Assembly (NCBI RefSeq): GCF_000003195.3
Contig: NW_018396407.1
Coordinates: 62,001-126,000 of the forward strand
Reading direction: 5' to 3'
Origin: Sorghum bicolor
Lineage: Eukaryota > Streptophyta > Magnoliopsida > Poales > Poaceae
DNA length: 64,000 bases
Part shown: positions 1-12,568 of the stretch, piece after piece
Layout of the letters: every line of letters begins with the position of its first letter
Position numbering within the stretch: the first letter of the stretch is position 1
Made by a program: the position numbers and the translations under genes
Notes under the pieces: generated by a model
Told to the model about the DNA's origin: nothing
The model's database searches: none
The model's input: the letters and a program-made list of their open reading frames with translations, nothing else

Positions 1-254
1 AAGTTGGGATAAACCCAAGGCGTATCTTGAAAACAAGCAAAATTTATTTTTCAAGCGTAAACATTGTGCAACAGCATGAGTGCAACAAACCACTATTTTG
101 AATTGCAAAAATTTTAGAAACCCACATTTTTTGACTATCTAAAATATCGACAACATATCTAAAGTTGGAACATTTTATAAAATAATAAAATCTTTGGTTT
201 TGTTTTTAGTGTTTTCTAAGTCACATTCCAAAGTAGGAATTTTGGGGTGTGACA
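1..254 (-). mobile_element. Terminal fragment of an LTR (element off the left edge)
   Basis: AT-rich, non-satellite DNA that stops abruptly at GGGGTGTGACA; at base 255 the 137-bp satellite starts in mid-monomer. A CA end following GGGGTGTGA is the reverse complement of a TGTCACACCCC start, a common plant LTR beginning, so this is most likely the first 254 bases of an LTR read on the minus strand. No coding potential is visible. The matching LTR and the target duplication would lie left of the window, so the family cannot be named. Confidence 0.5.
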
Positions 255-3200
255 TAGGTGAAGAGGCTCAAGTTGAGGCTCGGTTCGGTCTGTTGAGAGA
301 TAGTGCTAATCTTGATGCAAGATAGGTGCACGATTTGCATGGAACATACCATATGCTCAGAAATCAATTTGGATGCACCAGATAGAACTCCTAGATGACA
401 TGTGTCATATGGAATCTCACTTCGGTCTGTTTAGAGACAGTGTTAGTTTCGGTGCAAGATAGGTGAACGGTTTGCATCCGATGGTACTCCTAGGTCAAGG
501 GGTTAAGTGAAAGCTCGGTTTGGTCTGTTTCGAGATAGTGCTTATCTTGATGCAAGATAGATGCACGGTTTGCATGGAATATACGATATGCTTAGAAATC
601 AATTAGGACGCACCTGATATAACTCCTTGATGATGTGTGTCATATGGAATCTTGCTTCGGTTCGTTTAGAGACCGTGTTAGCTTTGGTAGAAGATATGTG
701 CACGGTTTACGCCTAATGCACCATAGGCTAAGAAACCATTTTAGACGCACCCGATGGTACTCGTAGTTGAAGAGGCTCAAGTGGAGGCTCAATTTGGTCT
801 GTTCGGATATAGTGCTAATCTTGATGCAAGATAGTGGCATAGTTTGCATGGAACGTACCATATGTTAAGAAATCAATTTAGACGCACCCAATGGAACTCC
901 TAGATGACGTGTGTCATATGGAATCTTGCTTCGGTCTATTTGGAGACAATGTTAGTTTTGGTGCAAGATAGGTGCATAGTTTGTGCCTAATGCACCATTG
1001 TCAAAGAAACCATTATTGACGCACCTGTTTGTACTCCTAGATGAAGAATCTCAAGTGGAAGCTCGGTTCGATCTGTTTGGAGATAGTGTTAATCTTGATG
1101 CAAGATAGGTGCACAGTTTGCATGGAACATACCATGTGCTTAGAAATCAATTTGGATGCTCCCGATGGAACTCCTTGATGACGTGTGTCATATGGAATCT
1201 CGCTTTATTCTGTTTGGAAATAGTGTTAGTTTCGGTGCAAGATATGTGCATGGTTTGCGCCTAATGCGCCATAGTCTAAGAAACCATTTTGGAAGCACCT
1301 GCTGGTACTTCGGTGAAGAGGCTCAAGTGGAAGCTCGGTTTGATCTGTTTGGAGATAGTGCTAATCTTGATGCAAGATAGGTGCATGATTTGCAAAGGAA
1401 CATACCATATGCTTAGAAATCAATTTGGACGCAGCCAATGGAACTACTTGATGACGTGTGTCATATGGAACCTTTCTTAGGTTAGTTTGTAGACATTGTA
1501 AGTTTTAGTGAAAGATAGGTGTACAGTTTGCGCCTAATGCACCATGCTCTAAGAAACCATTTTGGACACACTATTTGGTACTCTTGGGTGAAGAGGCTCA
1601 AGTGGAAGCATGGTTCGGTCAGTTTGGAGATAGTGCTAATCCTTATGGAAGGTAGGTGCATGGTTTGCATGGAACATGCCTTATGCTTGGAAATCAATTT
1701 GGATGCACCCGATGGAACTCCTTGATGACGTGTGTCATATGGAGTCCCGCTTTGGTCCATTTGGAGACATTGTTAGTTTCAGTGCAAGATAGGTGCACAG
1801 TTTGCACCTAGTACACCATAGTTTAAAAAACCATTTTGGACGCACTTGTTGGTACTCCTAGGTGAAGAGGCTCAAGTGGAGGCTTGGTTCGGTCTGTTTA
1901 GAGATAGTGTTAATCTTGATGCAAGATAGGTGCACGATTTGCATGGAACATACCATATGCTCAGAAATCAATTTGGACGCACAAGATGGAACTCCTAGAT
2001 GACAAGTGTCATATGGAATCTCGCTTCGGTCTGTTTAGAGACAGTGTTAGTTTCGGTGCAAGATAGGTGCACGGTTTGCACCCGATGGTACTCCTAGGTC
2101 AAGGGGCTCAAGTGAAAGCTCGGTTTGGTCTATTTGGAGATAGTGCTTATCTTGATGCAAGATAGGTGCACGGTTTGCATGGAATATACGATATGCTCAG
2201 AAATCAATTAGGACGCACCTGATATAACTCCTTGATGATGTGTGTCATATGAAATCTTGATTCGGTTTGTTTTGAGACAGTGTTAGTTTTGTAGAAGATA
2301 TGTGCACGGTTTATGCCTAATGCACCATAGGCTAAGAAACCATTTTAGACGCACCCGATGGTACTCGTAGTTGAAGAGGCTCAAGTGGAGGCTCGATTTG
2401 GTCTGTTCGGATATAGTACTAATCTTTATGCAAGATAGTTGCATATTTTGCATGGAACGTACCATATGTTAAGAAATCAATTTAGATGCACCCAATGGAA
2501 CTTCTAGATGACGTGTGTCATATGGAATCTTGCTTCGACCTGTTTGGAGAAAATGTTAGTTTGGGTGCAAGATAGGTGCATAGTTTGTGCCTAATGTACC
2601 ATAGTCTAAGAAACCATTATTGACACACCTGTTTGTACTCCTAGATGAAGAGGCTCAAGTGGAAGCTCGGTTCGATCTGTTTGGAGATAGTGCTAATCTT
2701 GATGCAAGATAGGTACACGGTTTGCATTGAACATACCATATGCATAGAAATTAATTTGGATGCACCCGATGGAACTCCTTGATGACGTGTGTCATATGGA
2801 ATCTCGCTTTAGTCTATTTAGAAATAGTGTTAGTTTCGGTGCAAGATATGTGCATGGTTTGCGCCTAATGCACCATAGTCTAAGAAACCATTTTGGAAGC
2901 ACCTGTTGGTACTTCGGTGAAGAGGCTCAAGTGGAAGCTCAGTTTGATCTGTTTGGAGATAGTGCTAATCTTGATGCAAGATAGGTGCATGATTTGCAAG
3001 TAACATACCATATGCTTTGAAATCAATTTGGACGCACCCAATTGAACACCTAGATGATGTGTGTTATATGGAAACTGCTTCGGTCCGTTTGTAGACATTG
3101 TAAGTTTTAATGCAAGATAGGTGCAGAGTTTGCGCCTAATGCACCATAGTCTAAGCAACCATTTTGGACACACTATTTGGTACTCCTGGGTGAAGAGGCT

Positions 3201-3809
3201 CAAGTGGAAGCATGGTTCGGTCAGTTTGGAGATAGTGCTAATCCTTATGCAAGGTAGGTGCATGGTTTGCTTAGAACATGTCATATGCTTGGAAATCAAT
3301 TTGGATGCACCCGATGGAACTCCTTGATGACGTGTGTCATATGGAGTCTCGCTTTGGTCCATTTGGAGACCTTGTTAGTTTCAGTGCAAGATAGGTGCAC
3401 AGTTTGCACCTAATACACCATAGTCTAAAAAACTATTTTGGACGCACTTGTTGGTACTCCTAGGTGAAGGGGCTCAAGTTGATGCTCGGTTCGATCTGTT
3501 TGGAGATAGTGCTAATCTTGATGCAAGATAGGTGCACGATTTGCATGGAACATACCAAATGCATGGAAATCAATCTGGACGCACATGATGGAACTCCTAG
3601 ATGACGTGTGTCATATGAAATCTTGCTTCGGTCTATTTGGAGATAGTGTTAGTTTCGGTGCAGGATAGGTGCAAGGTTTGCACATAATGCAGCATAGGAT
3701 AAGAAACTATTTTGGATGCACCTGATGGTACTCCTAGGTAAATGGCTCAAGTGAAAGCTCAGTTTGGTCTATTTGGAGATAGTGCTAATCTTGATGCAAG
3801 GTAGAGCGC
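255..3809 (+). repeat. 137-bp satellite array, block 1
   Basis: Head-to-tail tandem monomers. The landmark TAGTGCTAAT / CAGTGTTAGT recurs at 301, 438, 536, 673, 810 and 947, that is 137 bp apart except for one shortened monomer. Two monomer classes alternate: one carries GCTAATCTTGATGCAAGATAG and a GACGTGTGTCATATGG motif, the other carries TGTTAGTTTCGGTGCAAG and AATGCACCATAG. Together they make a 274-bp dimer. Monomers at 438 and 2042 share the same roughly 38-bp deletion. The length matches the centromeric satellite known from sorghum (CEN38/pSau3A10); identity with that family is an inference. Open frames of 60-160 codons inside the array are by-products of the repeat and are not genes. Confidence 0.85.
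3805..3809. other. Left target-site duplication of the LARD-like element
   Basis: AGCGC directly precedes the TGTAACAG terminus. The right flank has AGCAC, a 4 of 5 match. The uninterrupted satellite elsewhere reads AGATGCACGG at this place, so the pair marks a 5-bp duplicated target in a monomer, with one later substitution. Confidence 0.65.
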
Positions 3810-4584
3810 TGTAACAGAACCGCCCAATTTACAAGAGATCAACTACGAAAAACTCCCGCCAAAGCAGTTGCTTTAACGTAATCGAACTCTCATAAACCCG
3901 GTAGTCCGTGAAATCACGAGGGATTTCAAACCAACCATCTTACAAGCCAAGATCGTAGTGATTCAACATAACAAGTCACATGTTACATCCATTTCACAAG
4001 TAGTTTGATATACATCAGAGTTCAAGATAGTTATTACAACTTGAGTTGAAAAGTAGCGGAAGCAAAGTAATTTGAAACTAATATTGCCCTTATTTCAAAT
4101 ACATGCCAGTATCCAGGTCAACTCCAACAAAAGCAACATAGATGAGGTAACTAAGAAGGATCATGCCCATGATCTTACTCCTCCACTATGATAGGAGTCA
4201 TCCAACTCTTGCAGTAGCCATGATACATCACAACCTGCAACAAGTGGGAATAAACCCTGAGTACGAGAAGGTACTCAGCTAGACTTACCCGTCATAAACC
4301 AGAAATAATATGACACCAAGGAGTATGCAAGGCTTTATTGGTGGAGCTAGCTTGACAACACTTTTTGCATAAAAAGCTTAAGTTGCAACTAAGTAATCCT
4401 TTCAGGTATTTAGCTCAAGTTAATAATCATTAACCTATCATCTAGATTAGCACCTGTACTAAAGCAATCACTTGATTAAGATACAACAGTAGTACCCATA
4501 TTTGATGTGGCATTTCTAACATCATCATACCATAACCATCCAAGTGTTCCATAAACATTACTACGATGACGTGGCTCAAGTCAA

Positions 4585-4980
4585 GTGCTCACTATCCAGG
4601 AGCGATGGCGATTCGAATCGATTTCTGACCAGCTGGCGATTTATTCCCCACACAAACCACACTCACCGGCCAAAGTGAGCTACAGGTCACCATATTGCAC
4701 TATCCAGGACCAATTCGCGGGTTCGGCAGGCACCGCCAGTATCCGAGGACCGTTCCGGCGACCGAGGTATCCAAGGTATACCAAGGTTGCGCGCCGCGCC
4801 CTCGTCGTTCTCCTCAACCATCACCAATACAGCGCATGGCGGCTCGACTCCCGGCCCAGATAGTGTTCAGGCTTCGCGGTCGGAACGACTTATCCTTCCA
4901 GCTAAGTGTGGGGCATGCGTTCAACATGACAAGAGGGCCGTCAACGATCGGTCCTTAATCGACACAGGCGGGGATAGATA
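4585..4980. other. GC-rich island 1 inside the LARD LTR
   Basis: A clearly GC-richer stretch in an otherwise AT-rich LTR, repeated at 13344-13740. Overlapping short open frames exist in all plus-strand frames (up to 92 codons), but none resembles a known protein. The copies differ at two bases (near 4729 and 4859). Confidence 0.5.
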
Positions 4981-5779
4981 GGCACCCAAGACCTCCATGT
5001 CTTGTTACTTCTCTACCATCGTCCCGCCCGGTCTCCAATTATTCATCCTCATCACTTGGTTATTTTCATGATAGCATATATAGCCAACCTTTTCAGGTGT
5101 CCACCTATCTCGCTCAGGTGACGGGACATCACCTGGCTTCTACCGGTCTAAGCATAGCTAAGCATTTAGATTCGATCCTGAATCTACATAGGGTTATAGG
5201 TATATTTGCTGGACAAGGAGTGTTATATGCAGCAAGGGTTTCACCCAACTCCTATACTTAATGCAACAATACATATATAACATATATTCTCAATTGCATT
5301 CAAAAGTAGTGGGAGACTTATAATGCTCCGGGGCTTGCCTGGGATTAACACTGAGTCAATTCAGTTAGTTGCTCCGTCTTGGTGACATCTAAGGTCACAA
5401 CACTTGCTTAGACCTTCCACCTTCGGGATGGGTCCACCCAACACCATCTTCGGGTCTGTTTCCACATCATGCCCTTCACGTGATTCATCTAGCGCACCTA
5501 GATGAGATGCAAGATGCAAGTGCATGAATATGCAGAATAGTGACACAACATGCATTACATAAAAGTATGCAAGACAGAGGCATCTAAAGTTATTTAGCTA
5601 ACATCACACAACCAAATATTTAGAAAACATATCAATAATGACACGAGTTTTACAAGGTTACAAGTGTATGACTTAATCACCATTAAAGACATGAATCACA
5701 GTTTGCACACAACAAGTAAAGCAATCAAGCATTCATGCATTTTCAGCAATTTTGGACATACATGCAACAACTCAGTAAA

Positions 5780-6650
5780 TAAATCATTACTGGAGTTACA
5801 CAACTCCAAAAACTATGCAATAGGACATTCTGGAAAGATTATCAAATTGTATACAATTCATATTTAATCCCATTAGCATGATTAGCAAGTTAACTAAGTC
5901 AAACATGCATAACCATACAATCTGGTCCAGGAATTTCCAGAGAACAAGCATTTTAAAGGATGAAATTCATACTACTGTAACTCACAAACCACTTAGCCAA
6001 ATGATATGAAACTTTACCACAAGATATATTAATAAGTTAGCTACATCTTTTATATGTACATGTTTCACAGCAAACATTATTTATATCATGGAATTAATTG
6101 CATAAATAAAACTGCTCATGTTGTTCAAACGATAGAGGTACAATTACAAACAGAAAACTAACAGGTAATTCAAAGCAGCATAACTGGAGTTGTAGACCTC
6201 CAGAAAACATAATTCTTATATTTTTGGAAAGCTTATAAAGTTATCTACAACTTTCTTATTATCATCTAAATATGATTCCACAGTTATCAAGGTCAATTAA
6301 GGCATCTCTGTCCAAAACATAGACAGAATCTGCCATGCTACATTAAACAGCTATAACTTGAAGTTCATATGTCCATAATTTATGATTGTATACTTTCTAG
6401 AAAGCTTACGAAATTGTGAACAACTTTGTTATAAACATCTAGAGCTAAATATACCACTAACAAGGTCTTACATTACAAACAATGCAATTCTGTCTGGGTT
6501 TAGACAGAAACTGGAACAGTACTTTAAACCACTATAACTCAACATGTGCTCAACCAAAAATTGTGCTATTTATCTTTTTGGAAAGCTCATGAAAAGTACT
6601 AAAACTTATATATTTTCATTAAGGCATGATTCACAACTGAACTGAGCCAA
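5780..6650. repeat. Degenerate tandem repeat of about 175 bp inside the LARD LTR
   Basis: A recurring block reads roughly GGAAAGCTTA, then A/T-rich DNA, then ACAACTTT-like sequence. Instances of the GAAAG motif lie near 5831, 6008 (GAAACTTTA), 6226, 6399 and 6580, spaced about 173-218 bp. AGACAGAA-type and TATAACT-type motifs recur between them. The units are strongly diverged. The same arrangement appears in the second LTR at about 14538-15410, so it belongs to the element. Confidence 0.45.
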
Positions 6651-7169
6651 AAAAATACAAAATGCAGATCCACTCAGAATAGGAGCAAAGCAACACAGGG
6701 CATTTGTTATTTTCATAACTCTTAATCTATCAATCCTAAATTCCTGAAACAAATGCCAGACATCAAATATCATATTAAAAGCATGTCACAATATTTTCAC
6801 ATTTATTGGAGCAACAACACAGCAGTTATAAAAAAGACAAATATAACAAGCAATCAAAACCTAACTGTATAAAACTATTTTTACGACTAAAATATCAAAC
6901 TAAACCATGCCATATTATAGATCTACTGCATAGAGAATTTCACAAGGATTCCAAAAAGTCCACATTTGCTATTTTACGACTTTTCTATGAATTACTATGA
7001 ATTTCTAAAGTTCATCCAGAAATCTGCACAAAGAAAAGATAAAGAAAAACACTTTTGCTTCGGGAACCCTGGAGTTTCTCGAAATCAACTGCAGTCCAGA
7101 TGCACTATTCATATGAGTCTTAGCTTCGCATCTGGAACCCTGAGTTGTTTCATATTTCAACACGAGGTC

Positions 7170-7780
7170 CCTGGTCGCGAGGAAAATAGGGGATCTCGCC
7201 GGAGCTTTCTGTTCCGGCCGGTCGGAGCCTCGTCGGCGCCGATGGAGGGGTGGGGAAGCACCAGGAGGTCATCGCGCACCCGCTGGTCACCTTGGATGGC
7301 CGGGAGAGGGCCCGTGGCGGCTTGGCCACGTGCACATGTCGACGGCGACGGCGGCGGCCAGTGGTGGTGGCGCTCCGGCGGTCTTCCACCTCGGCTGAGC
7401 GCGCGCGAGATGAGCAGCACGACGCGGCGGAGGCACTGAACTACTTGGTTTGGGCTGAGAAGGCGCGGAGCAGCGAGCATTGCGGCGGGTGCGAGCTTCG
7501 ACCGTCGGCCATGGCGGACGCGGCGGCGTTCTCGCTGTGTCAAGCGCGGGCGAGGCGAGGGAGTGGCAGAGGGAGTGTGGGCGAGTGTGGAGAGGATGCT
7601 CGGAGCTTCCCACATCAGCAGCGGGCGCGGACACGCGGAGGGCACGCGGCAAGACGAGGAGGCGCGAGCTCTGCATGGCTGTCCACGCGTTCTCCCACTG
7701 ACGCATTTTGTCGAACAGCTGGCGAGCGACGGTGTGGCCAGAGTGGGACGCCGATTTGGGCCATTTCTAGGCCGATTTGA
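7170..7780. other. GC-rich, CpG-rich island 2 inside the LARD LTR
   Basis: About 600 bp of very GC- and CpG-rich DNA between AT-rich flanks, repeated at about 15929-16539. Long overlapping open frames occur on both strands, the longest being 211 codons on the minus strand (7157-7792). In the other LTR the minus frame is cut to 133 codons while a plus frame grows to 211, so neither is under visible constraint. This could be a captured host exon or promoter, or a regulatory part of the LTR; the sequence does not decide. Confidence 0.5.
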
Positions 7781-8923
7781 GTCATGGGCCAAAAACGAAG
7801 TTTGTCAAACTCGTGCTGCTCTACATTTTTCGTTTAAGTGTCATGGTCATTAGGCTTACAGATTAGGAGATAATTAGATGCCAAGTCACGAGTGTCAACG
7901 CATTGATGGTGATTAGAAAAACCAAGAATTAATGGTCCAAACCATGTCAAACTTGATGCAACTTTTTGCATGCTCTTCTCCAAACAATTATCCACAACTT
8001 TCATTTTTGGACCAACTTGAGTTGCTTAACAAAAACACGAGAACGACACATGCCAACGGGTATACGTCCGTTTAGCGATAAAATAACCTTTTGCTGTTTT
8101 GGGAGCTATTTTTAGATATCCAACTGAACTCCAAAATTGATGATACTTGACCCATTGCTTTCATCAAGAAGAGTACTCCAACTCATATTAAGGAATATAA
8201 TTGAGTTACCATATGAATTTGGATAATATAATGTCATGAAGGAGCTAACTCACTCCTGTCACTTTCAGGGACAGCCAAAATATGGAGGTAGCAAATCAGC
8301 ACTGAATTGATTTTTGAGAGCTCAATTTGATTAGGATAGGTACCAAACTAGCTCTTGATCCTTAAATAAAGTTTGTTCTACAGAAGCAATGCTACAACTT
8401 TCATTTAGGGTCAAACCTCATAACTGGAACAGAGGTCAACCTTTCACTTTGGTCAAAGTAGTAACCTGATAAAGCTCCAAATAGGATTTTAGGCCAATTG
8501 AAGCATTTTCTTGACATAAGCTCAACATGAACCCTTCACGACTTTTGTTGTATAATTCATCTAGTGTCATATGAGCAAGTTTGCAAGGTTTGGTTGGTGA
8601 CCCATGATTCTATTTCCTTAATAGAGTCATTCCGGCAAGGATATAACTTATCATTTCATGTGACTTCTTGATTCCAAACTTCACCAAACTTTTCCAGAGA
8701 CCAACATAGATTGGGACAGATATGAGACACATGGAAAATGTTCCACTAGCATCATCCAAGCATACCTTTTAAAAAGGCATATATGCAAGCAAGGTTGTAT
8801 CCACCAAGCCCAAGTTGGGGTTTACTTTCATAGATTGACTTTGACCTCTATATTACCATTGAACTTGTCATGTTTGAGCTCAAACCTAGTACTTAGCAAG
8901 TGACAAACACCTGGGGTGTTACA

Positions 8924-8936
8924 GCCTTCCCCCCTT
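8924..8936 (-). other. Polypurine tract of the LARD-like element
   Basis: On the minus strand AAGGGGGGAAGGC lies directly before the TGTAACACCCC start of the LTR. This is the expected place and composition for the plus-strand primer of reverse transcription. It follows an ATCTCGGGACGAGATTC palindromic stretch often seen just before the polypurine tract of plant chromoviruses. Confidence 0.8.
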
Positions 8937-11900
8937 AAAAGAATCTCGTCCCGAGATTCGGTGCAAAAGACTTTCAAGGGAAGAAAACAATGTCACGCAT
9001 TTTTCCAACATCAGTGATAACAGTGGGCTACTTTGCTTGGAACATCAGAGAAGCAAACTTGGTCCAAACATTTCTTGATACTTGCTCTTCATAGTAAACC
9101 TTTGTTTGGAGAATCTCCCTTTTTGTTTGACTTTAGTGAAGCATTGTTACTTTGGGAGGAATCCAAGACAAACTGTTCCATGTACTTTGTTTCTGGTTGT
9201 TTAGAGCCTAAGGAGCTACTTGTACCATTAGCTTCTTTAGTGAAACTAATGCAAGCCATACGAACTTCACACCACTTCACAAGATTCTAAGGGTTGCGCA
9301 TTATAGTGATTCCAGGCTCATTCACAAGATTTGAAAAGCAGTCCTCTACCAAAATGGTTGAATTATAACTTCCCACACTTGCAGTTCCCTTTCTCTAATG
9401 ACAACATTGTACTTACCACCTGGTTAAGAGAACGGTGAATGTGATAGCTGACTTTGTTGGTTCCACGCCTTCCATGATCATTTACTTTAAGGGATTCTTG
9501 TATCCAAACAACAAAAGTTATCTGGGTTGAATCAGATGTAACTTCTTGGGTAACACATAGAAGGTAACCAAGGCATGTAAGAATGGATAACCACTACTGA
9601 CAAAGGATGATAGTGGGGCCTATAGATCTCCAACTGTTGCAAGTGTTCAACCAACTAAAGAAATAGCGTACCACCAGTAGGTTAAGCATGACCATTCTTC
9701 ATGATGCAGTTACATAAGAGTTAGGTTGACTTGTACCATAGCAAAACCAATCAAGTGGAACTACTTTTGCATTTGAGGCTTCTTTTTAGGATCAGTCGGT
9801 AGCTCTGATATTAACAATCTATTGACTGGCACCTTTCAAAACATTTTTTTATTTGCACTGGCACAAATGGGTACAAAGAATCTTATTTCAGCATATAAGC
9901 ATTATCTATGCAGCAAGACATTGCCCACAATGTAATCCATGGCACCAAAACAAACACCACTTTCTACGCAAAGGATGATCCATATCAAAACTAAGATTGT
10001 AGATTTCTACCCCTTTTGGGTTTTGGTTCATATTTCACCAATTATCACTCACATCCCCATGAAATTTGGTAGAAATACAGATCCATGAGTCTTCTAACCT
10101 CTGACCAAAATTCAGCTCAAAGAGGTACCATTTGTGTAGGCAGAACATATACATACTAAACTTGTTCGGTGCAAAAAGGGCAGCATTCCTGACTGACAAG
10201 ACATCTCTCAACTCCACAGTTTAATTCACTATTTGACGAAATATATCCTTCATGGCTATCAATCCATCGTTTCCTTGCTTGAGATTAGCTTTGTTACTAG
10301 CAACCAATCAATTGGCTCTCAGCACTAAAATTTCCAAAGCTCCACTCTTAACTACAACAATTGTGGCTGACGCTTAACAATTGGTCACCTTCAAAGCCAG
10401 GAGATAAGGATTCATGATAAAGATGGTTGACTTTAGTCGTATCACCACGATGCACATAAAGATCAAGACTTAGGAAAACTAGATCATAAGCATAATGGTG
10501 ATGATCGATGCTTGTTCAACAGATAACTTGTCCAACATTAAGTGTTGTGTGTCCTTTGATTCGGCATGGATGACCAATGTTGCTCATTAAATGACCATCA
10601 TCATTGCAGGAATAGTTAAATAATGTCACTTGTCTACCATCTCTTGCAGTCTGTTAATGTTTATGTCAGTGACCTGTTCTTCAAAGGTTATCCTCTTTGT
10701 AACTTCATAGGAAGTTCTCTTATTTGCACGTGAAGTAAGGATCTTCTGATCAAATCTAGATAGATAATTAAGGACAAACTCATGATGAGATGACACCTGG
10801 GTGTAGTTCTATAATGGATCATGGCTAGCAACAACGATACCAGCGCGTGCCGAGCAGCACAACCATGTGTCGGCCGCCACAAGGGTCTCTCGGTTTCGTC
10901 ACGGCACCATAAATCATTAACCAAGACACCATTACCGAACATACAATCCAAAAGAAATCTCTCATGGCAAAAATTGGGTTGCATAGCAGCGAGCACTTTG
11001 CAAAAGAGGGGGTATCAACTGAGATAGTCATGAGATTAGAGGTTCACAAGGAAGTGATTAAAACATAGTACTAGAGAACATAGATCACATAAGATTAAGA
11101 TGGATAAATACCCAGAGACTCAAGAGAGTTGGAGATAAAATGATTGAGATTTGAAAGATTGAGTCAATACACAGATTAGGGGATGGATACACAACATTCA
11201 AGAGCTAACAACCATGCACAAACTCAAGCTCTTTATCATTGGAATCTACTTGGAGATAACCATGAGATTAAAGTGACATGAGTGTTATTCTAAGATAAGG
11301 CTCTTCAACACTCGCATGCTTACTAAGGACAAAAAGGTAACAACTATGACACTACCTAGTTAACAACACATCTATTCATGCATCATGGTTTTAAGCAAAC
11401 ATGTGAGAACATCAATCACAATATCTCCAACAATCATTAATAAGCACAAAATTTTGCAGATAACAAGCAGTCATCTAAAGCAACACTAGTACACCTGAAC
11501 ATACATAACATGATGGTAAGGTGTTTTTATCTTTTACTTTCTTTTACTAGAAAGGTGCATATTTGTTCTCCAGTTGTGAAAACAAATTTTTACCTTATGC
11601 TTAAAAGACTAGTCATCTTAGAGATGTGCATCATACTGACAGGATGCACAGATCAACCACAACACGGGCAAAACAAAGCTAATCACACCTTATTTTCAAT
11701 TATAGCCATTCAAGCAACATGGAGCAAAACATTTCATCTAACTCCACACAAGCAAGATGACACACATTGATTCACAAGTTATTTATTACTGGAACAAGGG
11801 TGAGATAAGCATAGTTATACATAAGGCAACAATCATGATGATGCATGCTTCGTCCTATTCGTCCTCACAAAATTGCCAGCCTAAGGTGGCAATCACGTTC

Positions 11901-12554
11901 TATGTCGGTGGCATAACACGTACACTCTCGTCATATAGCTAGTCGTAATATTCAATTTACGCATCCGTGGTTAGTGTACCTGCAGAAAATTCATTTCAGC
12001 CCACCCACAGTATGAAACATGCAGTACAAGATTTAAAAGCTATGCGCTCCACACACGTGTATCCCATACCCGTATGTGTAGTGCTAATACCCACATCATC
12101 GTCCTAGTGACGGCATCGCCTCTAAGGACGGAATCACCCATCATGCGATACCTTTTCATAAGCACATGTAAAATGTGCACATGATCCAGTACCAAAAGCA
12201 CTTCCCTAGATCGGCGGTGTATCCGATCATGCTCTCACAACTCACACTTACCGAGGCGTAGAGGAAGAAATGATCCATACATTACCATTCAAATGAATGG
12301 CACTCATACTATTGCACGCCGTATGAGCAACGAAACAGAAATATGATGCAGAAACCCCCAAGTCGGTACTTAAATAAGCCACCTAAAGGTCCTTATTTGG
12401 GCATAAAGGACATGACCACTGGCATACTTAGATAAAACCTTTTTAGATTTGAACACACCTTTATCTATAATAGCTATAAGTTGTCAAAAACTAATTTTAG
12501 AAAACAAAATATTTTGTTTTAAATACACATATGACAAGTTTAATGTTGAACCTT

Positions 12555-12566
12555 GCTTTGATACCA
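12555..12566 (-). other. tRNA-iMet-type primer binding site of the LARD-like element
   Basis: On the minus strand TGGTATCAAAGC starts two bases after the LTR end. The usual plant primer site for initiator methionine tRNA is TGGTATCAGAGC, so 11 of 12 bases agree. This fixes the element's orientation as minus, and 12569-17684 as its 5' LTR. Confidence 0.82.
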
Positions 12567-12568
12567 GC

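Larger units (their letters stand above)
3810..8923 (-). repeat. Left LTR (3' LTR in element sense)
   Basis: The 5,114-bp LTR runs from TGTAACAGAACC to GGGGTGTTACA and is nearly identical to 12569-17684, offset by 8,759-8,761 bp. Small differences include single substitutions, a T-run length change near 5739 and a 2-bp change near 8271. It is mostly AT-rich, with two sharply GC-rich islands (about 4585-4980 and 7170-7780) and a degenerate tandem repeat of about 175 bp between 5780 and 6650. Open frames within the GC-rich part are not conserved between the two copies. Confidence 0.9.
8924..12568 (-). other. Non-coding internal region of the LARD-like element
   Basis: This 3.6-kb stretch lies between the LTRs. 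No zinc knuckle, protease DTG/DSG motif, reverse transcriptase YxDD box or integrase motif is visible in any frame. The open frames present (85 codons at 9033-9290 on +, 102 codons at 10688-10996 on -) are short, AT-rich and resemble no known family. Around 12000-12300 is a somewhat GC-richer stretch with several CACGT-type motifs. Such elements are expected to be copied with proteins from an autonomous relative, so the region probably holds packaging and priming signals only. Confidence 0.75.

Noticed and set aside
2880..3362. Open frame of 160 codons and dozens of similar 60-100 codon frames in the satellite
   Set aside because: They recur with the repeat on both strands in step with monomer variants, begin and end at different points in each copy and resemble no protein; they are by-products of a stop-poor repeat.
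255..3809. CENP-B-box-like motif in the satellite
   Set aside because: TTCGGTCTGTTTGGAGA shares only the TTCG core with the NTTCGNNNNANNCGGGN pattern; the CGGG half is absent.
4695..4958. Short GC-rich frames of 64-92 codons in the LARD LTR (repeated at 13344-13740)
   Set aside because: Three overlapping frames are open at once, no family similarity is seen, and they lie inside an LTR; a chance effect of composition.
7157..7792. 211-codon minus-strand frame in the LARD LTR, present in both LTRs
   Set aside because: In the second LTR the frame is shortened to 133 codons by one base change while a plus-strand frame lengthens; composition is typical of GC-rich non-coding DNA.
8924..12568. Possible hidden gag or pol in the LARD internal region
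   Set aside because: All six frames were scanned by eye for zinc knuckle, protease, YxDD and DDE motifs and none was seen; very diverged remnants cannot be excluded without a profile search.
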